From Ectothiorhodospiraceae bacterium (lineage in GTDB: Bacteria > Bacteroidota > Ignavibacteria > SZUA-365 > GCA-2699105): a stretch of DNA of 34,008 nt. Location of the stretch: positions 1 to 34,008 of the forward strand of contig PABJ01000118.1 in the NCBI GenBank assembly GCA_002699105.1, written 5' to 3'. Under the pieces are notes generated by a model. It did not search any database. It saw only the letters and a list, made by a program, of their open reading frames with translations, and was not told the origin of the DNA. The first letter of the stretch is position 1, and every line of letters starts with the position of its first letter. This document shows positions 19,520 to 27,957 of this stretch, piece by piece. A program made the position numbers and the translations under genes.

Positions 19520-20947
19520 TTATGAATCGCTCACGGGAATTGCCTTCAGCGCCGAGCGCAGCCGCCTGAGACACGTTTCTTTGCCAAGTACCCGCATGGT
19601 TTCGAACATCCCGGGGGATGCCGTACCGCCGGTAATGGCAAGTCGCAAAGGTTGGATGACCTTCCCCGCTCCTACATCCAGGCGTTCGGCGTGCGCGCGG
19701 ATCGCGGATTCCAGAGCTTCGTCGGTGAATTCGATCGACTCCAGCGTAGCAATAAGCTCAGGTAGGGCGTCCACAATGGGCGACTTCCAATGCTTACGAA
19801 CCCCTTTCTCATCGTACTCAGCCGGGTCGTGGACGAAATAGGCCGCAGCATCGCAGAACTCGGAAAGCGTCGTTATCCGTTCGCTCATCAGTCCAATAAC
19901 ATCCTTCACATATGTGTTATCCAGCTGTTTCCACTCCTTCGTCAGGAAAGGATCGAGAGCCTGCGATAGCTGCTTGGCATCCATCATACGAAGGTACTGG
20001 CCATTCAGCCAGAGTAATTTCTGCTCATCGAACACAGCACTACTGATCTGCAAACGGTCGGGAGTGAATGCCTCGATCATTTCAGTCCGGGAGAGGATTT
20101 CTCGGTCGTCGCCCGGAGAAAAGCCTAACAGCGACAGATAGTTAAAAACTGCTTCGGGAAGAAAGCCCCGCTCATGGTATTCGCCCACCGCAGTGGCCCC
20201 ATGACGTTTGGATAATCGCTTCTTATCCGTACCGAGTATGAGCGGCACATGGCCGAATGCCGGCACATCATAACCGAGCGCTTGGTAGAGCAGGACCTGC
20301 TTCGGTGTATTGGAAAGATGATCATCGCCCCGGATGATATGCGTCATACCCATGTCATGATCGTCCACGACAACCGATAACATATACACGGGACTACCGT
20401 CCGACCGAAGGACAATAAAGTCGTCTATCTCCTTGTGTTCGAAGGTAATTGTACCGTGCACAAGATCTTCAACGGTTGTCTCACCTTCCGGAACCTTGAA
20501 ACGGAGCGTCTTCGCGTAGCCTTCGCGCTCCCTGCGCTGGCGTTCTTCTTCAGGCATCCGCAGCCCCGCTCTTCCGTACCAGTAGGGTTCGCCCTTTGCC
20601 TCCGCATCAGCGCGCATTTGCTGCAATTCTTCGGGTGTCAGGTAGCAGTAGTAGGCCTTCCCTTCCTCAAGGAGTCGACGGGCTTCCTGCGCATGTCGTT
20701 CCGCCTGAGCGGACTGGCTCCAGGGCTCGCCTTCCCAGTCGATGCCGAGCCATGTCAACCCGTCGAGTATGGCCTGCGTCATTTCATCGCTGGAACGCTG
20801 TTTATCGGTATCCTCAATACGAAGGAGGAACGTACCATTGTTTTTTTTGGCGTATAACCAATTGAATATCGCGGTACGCGCGCCGCCGACGTGCAAATAG
20901 CCTGTCGGACTTGGCGCAAAACGGACCCGGGGATGTGCTTCTTGCAT
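19520..20947 (-). CDS. gltX: Glutamate--tRNA ligase
   Basis: RFAPSPTGYLHVGGARTAIFNWLYA (HIGH-type motif), KKRLSKRHGA (KMSKS-type motif). Confidence 0.96.
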   Translation of the reverse strand: MQEAHPRVRFAPSPTGYLHVGGARTAIFNWLYAKKNNGTFLLRIEDTDKQRSSDEMTQAILDGLTWLGIDWEGEPWSQSAQAERHAQEARRLLEEGKAYYCYLTPEELQQMRADAEAKGEPYWYGRAGLRMPEEERQRREREGYAKTLRFKVPEGETTVEDLVHGTITFEHKEIDDFIVLRSDGSPVYMLSVVVDDHDMGMTHIIRGDDHLSNTPKQVLLYQALGYDVPAFGHVPLILGTDKKRLSKRHGATAVGEYHERGFLPEAVFNYLSLLGFSPGDDREILSRTEMIEAFTPDRLQISSAVFDEQKLLWLNGQYLRMMDAKQLSQALDPFLTKEWKQLDNTYVKDVIGLMSERITTLSEFCDAAAYFVHDPAEYDEKGVRKHWKSPIVDALPELIATLESIEFTDEALESAIRAHAERLDVGAGKVIQPLRLAITGGTASPGMFETMRVLGKETCLRRLRSALKAIPVSDS

Positions 20948-21672
20948 TATCTTTTTGTAGTACTTCTCTTAAAAAGCCGATTGCCGTACACGTTGCGTAC
21001 AACAAGGTAAAATACGACGAGGGAGACCGCCGCCCAAAGTACACCCCACACAATAGCCGGGATGCCGGTCATGCCTGCCAGGATTTGCGCATCGGAGTGG
21101 TGATGTTCGAGTGTGAGGAGGTCTTCTTTAATGGTGAAAAGCGCATAGAGACAGCTTACCGTCCCGATAAGCTGAAGCGTCATCGACCGGTACTGCTGGG
21201 GCACCTTGAAGGCAAGAAGGAACATTCCCGCAGTGAAGATCGCAGAGAAAATGATGCCGAAGAGATTCCGGATATAGAGCAGCACCAGAATACCGACGGT
21301 TGAGGCGATGACTACGCTAATCCCTTTTGATAGCGTAGCCCTTTGTGATGCGATGAAGATAATGCCGCCCAATGCGATACTGCCAATATACCCGCTGGAT
21401 GCGACGACAAACGGGATGCCGCCGCGTGTAACACAGATTCCGCCGAGCGTCGAGTAGATTTCGATTCGCACGATCTCACCGCCCGTCGCAATTGCAGCCA
21501 GGCCATGACTGAGTTCATGCAGAATAACGACAAAGAGCTTCAGCGGGTAGATGATCGGCGTATCCCACAACAGTATCGCAGCCGCTGTCAGTGCGAGAAG
21601 CAGGAGCACCTTCCCCCAGCCTTCTTTGAAGTCTTGTCGCGCTGCGGAGGTGAGCGTGTCTACTTCACTCAT
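20947..21672 (-). CDS. M50 family metallopeptidase-like membrane protein
   Basis: VVILHELSHGLAAIATGGEIVRIEI zinc motif in multi-TM protein; start set to MSEVDTL at 21672; stop/start TAATG overlap with gltX. Confidence 0.8.
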   Translation of the reverse strand: MSEVDTLTSAARQDFKEGWGKVLLLLALTAAAILLWDTPIIYPLKLFVVILHELSHGLAAIATGGEIVRIEIYSTLGGICVTRGGIPFVVASSGYIGSIALGGIIFIASQRATLSKGISVVIASTVGILVLLYIRNLFGIIFSAIFTAGMFLLAFKVPQQYRSMTLQLIGTVSCLYALFTIKEDLLTLEHHHSDAQILAGMTGIPAIVWGVLWAAVSLVVFYLVVRNVYGNRLFKRSTTKR

Positions 21673-22486
21673 TTTTCGGGACTGGATGTGCCCCAACCTT
21701 CCTAAATGCCTCACCAACGACCTTGCGCTCTGCTGGATCGTATCGAACGTCCTCGAGAACAAGTCCGATAGCAGGCGCCAGCATCGGTATAGGGATATCC
21801 GCTTCGCGCTTGAGTAATTTCATGAATTCATCCCGGCCCAAAGAATCGCGGCCTACCTGAATCAATCCGCCAACGATACAGCGCACCATCCCGTAGAGGA
21901 ACCTGTTTGCCCGGAGAGTAAACCGGGAGAGGTGTTCCTCCTGCTCCCATTTTGCCTCGAAGACATGGCAAAATGTGTGATCGTCCTGCTCCCGGCGCTT
22001 AGAGAACCCGGCAAAATCATGCGTCCCGATAAGTTCAGGGACCAGGTCGGTGAAGGAGTCCGCGTTGATATCGCCGAACAGCAGCCATGCCTGTCGGCGG
22101 AGCAGCGGCTCCTTTCGGTGTACGATTGTATATGTGTAAAGCCGCGATGATGCATTGAACCGTGCATGCCAATCGCTATCGACCGGGACGAGTTCGTGAA
22201 TTGCTACATCCGAAGGGAGGATGGCGTTCAAGCCTTTACGAAGGTCCTCGTCCAGCAATGGAGATGCCAGGTCGAAGTGAGCAGCGACACCTCTTCCATG
22301 CACTCCAGCATCCGTTCGCCCCGAACCATGCACGGCGACTTTAGTCTGCGTCAGACTTTGAATAGCTTCTTCCAGCGTTGCCTGCACCGTCCGTGCCGTG
22401 GGCTGAGTCTGCCATCCGGAAAAATCTGTACCGTCGTATTCAACGGTAATTTTATACCTGCGGATTTCGCCGTTTTCATTTGCCAT
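21665..22486 (-). CDS. truA: tRNA pseudouridine(38-40) synthase
   Basis: YKITVEYDGTDFSGWQTQPTARTVQATLEEAI, VHGSGRTDAGVHGRGVAAHFD, RANRFLYGMVRCIVGGLIQVG. Confidence 0.95.
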   Translation of the reverse strand: MANENGEIRRYKITVEYDGTDFSGWQTQPTARTVQATLEEAIQSLTQTKVAVHGSGRTDAGVHGRGVAAHFDLASPLLDEDLRKGLNAILPSDVAIHELVPVDSDWHARFNASSRLYTYTIVHRKEPLLRRQAWLLFGDINADSFTDLVPELIGTHDFAGFSKRREQDDHTFCHVFEAKWEQEEHLSRFTLRANRFLYGMVRCIVGGLIQVGRDSLGRDEFMKLLKREADIPIPMLAPAIGLVLEDVRYDPAERKVVGEAFRKVGAHPVPKNE

Positions 22487-23789
22487 GTTTGTGTATCCAC
22501 TCTGCAAGATCAGAAATCAGTGTGTTACTTACGTTCCCTTCTATTTCATAGTCGGACGGGGAAGGGATTCCCGTACTGGGGATAAAGAGATGGAACAATC
22601 CTTCGTAGGATTTGAACTTGGCATCATCATTTGAGGCCAGTGCTTCCTTCCATAATTCATAGTCCTCATCGACGACCTGATAGTCGTTCTCTGCATGCCC
22701 GATGAAGATCGGAATAGTCAGTGACCGTGCCGTCTCAAGATGCTGTTGCTCGTCAAGGTTGTAATAGTAGCCGGCATTCGCGCCCAGGAAGGCGGTCGAT
22801 TTATCTGCGGTGCCTTCGACAATCTTTTCGCCGGTCTGAATCATTGCATCCACCGAAGGCCCGGACGAACCTCCGAGCGAATCGGGCAGCGACTTCAGGT
22901 AGCGGATTTGCCGGAGCGCGGTTTCCGCGAACCCATGCGCCGGTGCGGCAAGCATGATGATACCCGCAACCTCTTCATTCTCCTTCGCTGCAACCGGCGC
23001 GAGCATGCCTCCAAGGCTGTGGCCCAGAAGAAAGATGGCGTTTTGGTCCACCTCTTCGGATTGATGCACGAATGCAACCGCAGCCGCTACATCGTCAAGA
23101 ACCTCCTCGCGGGCTGTGATGCCGCCGCTGAGCTTATCCGCGTGTACGTACGTCCGCTTGTCGTAGCGCAGTACGGCGATACCCTGTGTGGCAAGCCCGA
23201 AGGCAATATCCCGGAACGGCTTGTTCTTTTTAACCGTCTCGTCGCGGTCGTGCGGGCCTGAGCCATGGATCAGGATGACGACGGGATGCGGGCCTTTCCC
23301 TTTCGGAAGAGAGAGCGTCCCCGGAAGCGGCCAATTCTCATCGCCGATTGTGACCTGTACTTCGTCAAACTTTGATTGATCCGCATACGGCGGAGGATTG
23401 AAGGAGAGTTTTTTGTGAACAGGGTTCACCCAGAACCCCATCACCTTTCCTTCTTCGTCCATTACAATCCTGAACGAGCATGAGTCGTTCTTGAAATGTG
23501 TGTTGTAGATAACTTCGATGAAGCCTTTCTGCTTTTCGGCCGAAACCATCCATTGCGAACTGAACTCCCCATACGCTCCGTAAATCTGCTCAAGAATTTG
23601 TACAAGCTTCGTCGAATCCAGCTGTTTAGCCAGCCGTTCATGCGATAGCTGTTCCACAGTGGAATACTGATTATTCAGCACCGCGCTCAGGAAGGAATCT
23701 GCTCGTTCTATATGCGCCAGCGTTTGCGCCTGCACGGCAACAGAGAGCACAACCAAAGTGAACATGAGCCAAAGGACTTTGCATTTCAT
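22476..23789 (-). CDS. Secreted alpha/beta hydrolase with N-terminal DUF3887-like domain
   Basis: Signal peptide; HPVVILIHGSGPHDRDETVKKNKPFRDIAFGLATQGIAVLRYDKRTY, IFLLGHSLGGMLAPVAA, IFIGHAENDYQV. Confidence 0.87.
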   Translation of the reverse strand: MKCKVLWLMFTLVVLSVAVQAQTLAHIERADSFLSAVLNNQYSTVEQLSHERLAKQLDSTKLVQILEQIYGAYGEFSSQWMVSAEKQKGFIEVIYNTHFKNDSCSFRIVMDEEGKVMGFWVNPVHKKLSFNPPPYADQSKFDEVQVTIGDENWPLPGTLSLPKGKGPHPVVILIHGSGPHDRDETVKKNKPFRDIAFGLATQGIAVLRYDKRTYVHADKLSGGITAREEVLDDVAAAVAFVHQSEEVDQNAIFLLGHSLGGMLAPVAAKENEEVAGIIMLAAPAHGFAETALRQIRYLKSLPDSLGGSSGPSVDAMIQTGEKIVEGTADKSTAFLGANAGYYYNLDEQQHLETARSLTIPIFIGHAENDYQVVDEDYELWKEALASNDDAKFKSYEGLFHLFIPSTGIPSPSDYEIEGNVSNTLISDLAEWIHKHGK

Positions 23790-23911
23790 ATGTATCGTGA
23801 AACCTGTTTCAATATGACCGATGGACAGTTTTAAATGTAGAAAATTATGCGATATGAGGGTATTGCACGACGCTGATCTTGTGCGATAATAATGAGCGAT
23901 TGATCAACAAT

Positions 23912-23940
23912 TTAGAAATGGACTGATAACGTTGTGTTAA
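23912..23940 (+). promoter_or_regulatory. Weak Pho-box-like phased repeats upstream of the TonB receptor
   Basis: CTGATAA (23923-23929) and GTGTTAA (23934-23940), 11-bp period; weaker TTAGAAA one period upstream (23912-23918). Confidence 0.2.
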
Positions 23941-24025
23941 CAGCCCGAATTGCGCTTAAAAGTATCTTCATTGTGAGTCTGAAGTACGATTTGTCATCGT
24001 GTAAAACACATATCATGGAGTCGCA

Positions 24026-26794
24026 ATGAAAGGCATGTTTACACGCTTGCCCGGCATTCTTATTGCCTTGGGCGTGTTTCTTGTATCCACCAATCTCTAT
24101 GCCCAAACCGGTACGGTTTTTGGCATCATTACAAACCAGGAAGACGGCAATGAGCTTCCCGGCGCGAACGTTCGCGTGAAAGGCAGCGATATTGGTACTG
24201 CAGCGGACCGCAACGGCGAATACCGCTTTGCGCAGCTTCCGTCTGGAAAGCACACGCTCGTTGTTTCTTATCTCGGTTTCGAAACAAAGGAGACTGAAGT
24301 GGAAGTCGATCCCGGCGCACGTATGCGCGTCGATATCGAATTGAAGGACAGTTTCTACGAACTGGACGGTATAACCGTACAGGGCTACCGCGAAGGTCAG
24401 GCACGCGCCCTAAACCAGCAGAAAACTGCCGATAACATCATGAATGTTGTCGCATCCGACCAAATCGGCCGCTTCCCGGATCCGAACGTCGCAGAAGCAC
24501 TGCAGCGTATCCCCGGCACGTCGATCCAACGCGATCAGGGCGAAGGCCGTTACGTGCTTATCCGCGGTACCGAAGCCCGGTTGAACTCCATTACAATTAA
24601 CGGCGAACGCGTCCCGTCACCGGAAGGCGATATTCGCTCGGTAGCGATGGACGTTATCCCTGCCGACGTCATTGCTTCTATCGAAGTGAACAAGGCCCTC
24701 ACCCCCGACATGGAAGCAGATGCTATCGGCGGATCGGTGAACCTCGTTACGAAGAGCGCCCTCCAGGATCGTCGTACGTTCAAGGTCACCGCAGCAGGCG
24801 GCTATAACGATCTCGTATCCGATCTTAACTACCAGGGTGCGTTGACCTACGGCCAGCGCGTTATGGACGGCAAACTAGGCTACATGATCAGCGGGAGCTA
24901 CTACCGGACAAACCGCGGATCCGAGAACAACGAAATGGAATACGGCCAGGCCGATTTTGGCAGCGGCGACGAGTTCGTCATCGAGGAATTCCAATTCCGT
25001 GATTATGAGGTCAGTCGCGAGCGCCTTGGGTTGAGTGCAAACTTGGATTACCAGCTCGGCAAGCAGTCCACGATTTACCTGCGCACAATGTACAATTCAT
25101 TCAAAGACGAAGAGCATCGCCGCCGCGGCGTGTTTGCAATGGATGCCGACGACTACACGTCGCTTTCCACTGCAGCCGGCGAGGCAGAGCGCGAGTTGAA
25201 AGACCGCGACGAAACACAGCAGATTATGAGCTTCTCGCTCGGCGGTGAGCATGCGCTTAGCAGCATGCTGCTCGACTATCAGTTCTCCTATTCCTACGCA
25301 GAGGAAGAAGAGCCGAATCGCCGCGACATCAACTTCGTGAACGAGGACCTCGAGCTTGCGATCGACCGCAGCGACACCGACTTCCCGCAGTTCCGCGTCA
25401 CGAACGATAAGAGCTTCACCGATCCTTCCCAGTTTGAATTTGACGATCTTGTCGTTGAGAACAACCTTACCACCGATAAGGACATGACCGGCGGATTCAA
25501 TCTGAAGATCCCGTTCGAACTTGCAGGCGGCAACAGCTATCTCAAATTTGGTGGGAAGTACCGCTCGAAAAAGAAAGAACGCGACAACGATGTGAAGGTC
25601 TACGACGGATTCTCCGAAAACCTCACACTTGCAGACGTTCTCGAAAACTTCGACACCGGCGATCTTATCGACGGCGAATACGGCCAGGAAGAGTACGGTA
25701 CCGGTTTGAATTCCGATCCCGATCTCGTGAAAGATCTCTACGAGAATCGTCTCGGCGACTTCGAACTCGACGAGAACGATACGCGCGAAGATTCCGATGC
25801 AGGCGACTACAATGCGACGGAAGACGTCATCGGCGCATACGTCATGGCGACGTTGAACTTCGGCAAGTTCATGGTCCTGCCGGGCGTTCGTTTCGAGTCC
25901 ACCAGTATCGATTACGAAAGTAACGAACTGATCTTCAACGAAGACGGCGACTACGAAGCAACGAATCCTGTGAGCGGTACCAACGACTATTCGAACATCC
26001 TGCCGATGCTGCATCTCCGCTACCGCCTCAGCGACCAGACGAACCTCCGCGCTGCATACACGAATTCGATCGCGCGTCCCAACTACTTCGATCTTGCACC
26101 GCACAGCTTCGTGAACCGAGAGGACGAAGAGGTCGAACTCGGTAATCCTGATCTCGATCCGACGACGGCGATGAACTTGGACTTCATGGCAGAGCACTAC
26201 TTCCAGTCCATCGGTATCCTCTCCGCAGGCGTGTTCTACAAGCAGCTTAACGACTACATCTACTACTTCACCTACGAACGCCCAGACGGATTCGAAGTCT
26301 TTGAACCGCAGAACGGCGAAGAAGCAACGATCCTTGGATTCGAGGTCAACTGGCAGCAGCAGCTCAGCTTCCTTCCGGGATTCCTTTCCGGATTCGGTAT
26401 CTACGCGAACTATACATACACGGATTCTGAAGCAACGTATCCCGAGCGCGAAGACAGCGAACCGAAGGGAACGCTTCCCGGTCAGGCAACGAACGTCTAC
26501 AACTTTGCGCTTTCCTATGAGAAGTATGGATTCTCCGGCCGTATCGCCGCGAACGTCCATGGCAAGTACGTCGACGCTGTCGGCGAAACCGAAGCCGAAG
26601 ACGTCTTCTACGACGATCACCTTCAGTTGGACGTCTCGCTCAGCCAGCGCATAACGCCGCAATTCACCGTGTTCGCAGAGTTCCTGAACCTCACTAACGC
26701 GCCGCTCCGCTATTATATTGGCGAGAGCAGCCGTCCGATCCAGCAGGAATACTACTCCTGGTGGAGCCACTTCGGCGTGAAGTTCACACTGTAA
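24026..26794 (+). CDS. TonB-dependent receptor with carboxypeptidase-regulatory-like N-terminal domain
   Basis: Signal peptide, GTVFGIITNQEDGNELPGANVRVKGSDIGTAADRNGEYRF, plug (NVAEALQRIPGTSIQRDQGEGRYVLIRGTEARLNSITINGERVPSP), C-terminal aromatic-ended barrel strand (HFGVKFTL). Confidence 0.95.
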   Translation: MKGMFTRLPGILIALGVFLVSTNLYAQTGTVFGIITNQEDGNELPGANVRVKGSDIGTAADRNGEYRFAQLPSGKHTLVVSYLGFETKETEVEVDPGARMRVDIELKDSFYELDGITVQGYREGQARALNQQKTADNIMNVVASDQIGRFPDPNVAEALQRIPGTSIQRDQGEGRYVLIRGTEARLNSITINGERVPSPEGDIRSVAMDVIPADVIASIEVNKALTPDMEADAIGGSVNLVTKSALQDRRTFKVTAAGGYNDLVSDLNYQGALTYGQRVMDGKLGYMISGSYYRTNRGSENNEMEYGQADFGSGDEFVIEEFQFRDYEVSRERLGLSANLDYQLGKQSTIYLRTMYNSFKDEEHRRRGVFAMDADDYTSLSTAAGEAERELKDRDETQQIMSFSLGGEHALSSMLLDYQFSYSYAEEEEPNRRDINFVNEDLELAIDRSDTDFPQFRVTNDKSFTDPSQFEFDDLVVENNLTTDKDMTGGFNLKIPFELAGGNSYLKFGGKYRSKKKERDNDVKVYDGFSENLTLADVLENFDTGDLIDGEYGQEEYGTGLNSDPDLVKDLYENRLGDFELDENDTREDSDAGDYNATEDVIGAYVMATLNFGKFMVLPGVRFESTSIDYESNELIFNEDGDYEATNPVSGTNDYSNILPMLHLRYRLSDQTNLRAAYTNSIARPNYFDLAPHSFVNREDEEVELGNPDLDPTTAMNLDFMAEHYFQSIGILSAGVFYKQLNDYIYYFTYERPDGFEVFEPQNGEEATILGFEVNWQQQLSFLPGFLSGFGIYANYTYTDSEATYPEREDSEPKGTLPGQATNVYNFALSYEKYGFSGRIAANVHGKYVDAVGETEAEDVFYDDHLQLDVSLSQRITPQFTVFAEFLNLTNAPLRYYIGESSRPIQQEYYSWWSHFGVKFTL

Positions 26795-26819
26795 TTTTTC
26801 CCTCCATTTTCGTTATGAT

Positions 26820-26843
26820 ACCGGCAGGTTTCGACCTGCCGGT
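26820..26843 (+). terminator. Strong hairpin with TTCG (UUCG) loop between TonB receptor and phytase-like gene
   Basis: ACCGGCAGGT-TTCG-ACCTGCCGGT followed by GTCGTTTACTT. Confidence 0.6.
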
Positions 26844-26874
26844 GTCGTTTACTTAGAACCAAATACACATACAT

Positions 26875-27954
26875 ATGAAATACCACCACATCCTTGTTGC
26901 CCTGGCAGCCGCAGTCCTTGTATCCTGCGGTTCCAATACCAAAGAAGAGCAGACAACCCAGGGTGAAGAATTCCCGATTGCCAGCGTCACCGAAGCGTAT
27001 CAGACCGAACGCATTGAAGCAGACAATATCGACTCACCCGCAATCTGGCACGGTCCCAATGGCGAACATTGGTGCCTGGCAACTGCAAAATCGACCGACG
27101 TTATGGTGATCTACGATGCAGTAACCGGAGAGACCATTCAGCGCTACGGCGAAACAGGCACCGGCGAAGGCCAGTACATGCGCCCGAATGGCGTCGCCGT
27201 AATCGACGATATGATGATCGTTGTGGAACGGGATAACCACCGCGTACAGATCACGAGTCTTCCGGATCTTCAGCCGCTTGCGGTGTTCGGCGCTGATAAA
27301 CTCGTCAAACCCTACGGAATTGCTGTCTATAAAAACGGAGAGAACACGTACCGACTCTACGTCACGGATAATTATGAAACTCCCGACGAGCAGGTTCCAC
27401 CTGCCGAGGAGTTGGATAAACGCGTCCATATATTCGAATGCACACTTGAGGGCGGTTCAATGACAGCGAAACATGTGAGTGCGTTTGGTGAGACGTCGGG
27501 CGAGGGAGTGCTGCACGTTGTGGAATCGATTGCTCTCGATGCAGAGCAGAATCTCCTTCTCATCGCGGACGAAGACGCGAGTGAAAACACCATCAAAGTG
27601 TACGATCTTGAGGGGAAATTTAACGGAAAGGTGCTGGGCAGCGAATACATTTACTCGCAGCCGGAAGGTATCGTCCTGTACGAATGCGATAACGGCGAAG
27701 GCTACTGGATCATCACGAACCAAAGTCACGAGCAAAATGTCTTTTCCGTTCTCGACCGGAAAACGTTCCAGAGGCTGGGATCATTCGAAGCGGTAAAAAC
27801 CGCCAACACGGACGGAATCGCTCTGACGCAAAAGGCTTTCGGGCCGTTCGAGCGCGGCGCGTTCTTCGCAGTTCACGACGATGGCAATGTGTCGTGCATC
27901 GACTGGAAGCAAATCGCAGGTGCCCTTAATCTACACGTAGACTGCACGCAATAA
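26875..27954 (+). CDS. Phytase-like beta-propeller lipoprotein
   Basis: Lipobox VLVSC; DSPAIWHGPNGEHWCLATAKSTDVMVIYDAVTGETIQRYG, IYSQPEGIVLYECDNGEGYWIITNQ, NTDGIALTQKAFGPFERGAFFAVHDDGN match the layout of beta-propeller 3-phytases. Confidence 0.8.
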   Translation: MKYHHILVALAAAVLVSCGSNTKEEQTTQGEEFPIASVTEAYQTERIEADNIDSPAIWHGPNGEHWCLATAKSTDVMVIYDAVTGETIQRYGETGTGEGQYMRPNGVAVIDDMMIVVERDNHRVQITSLPDLQPLAVFGADKLVKPYGIAVYKNGENTYRLYVTDNYETPDEQVPPAEELDKRVHIFECTLEGGSMTAKHVSAFGETSGEGVLHVVESIALDAEQNLLLIADEDASENTIKVYDLEGKFNGKVLGSEYIYSQPEGIVLYECDNGEGYWIITNQSHEQNVFSVLDRKTFQRLGSFEAVKTANTDGIALTQKAFGPFERGAFFAVHDDGNVSCIDWKQIAGALNLHVDCTQ

Positions 27955-27957
27955 GTC

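Noticed and set aside
25097-26770. 557-aa minus-strand ORF antisense to the TonB receptor
   Set aside because: Composition (V/R/F-rich, no domain motif) is what codon bias GAA/GAC/TTC on the opposite strand produces; the plus strand is a clear TonB receptor.
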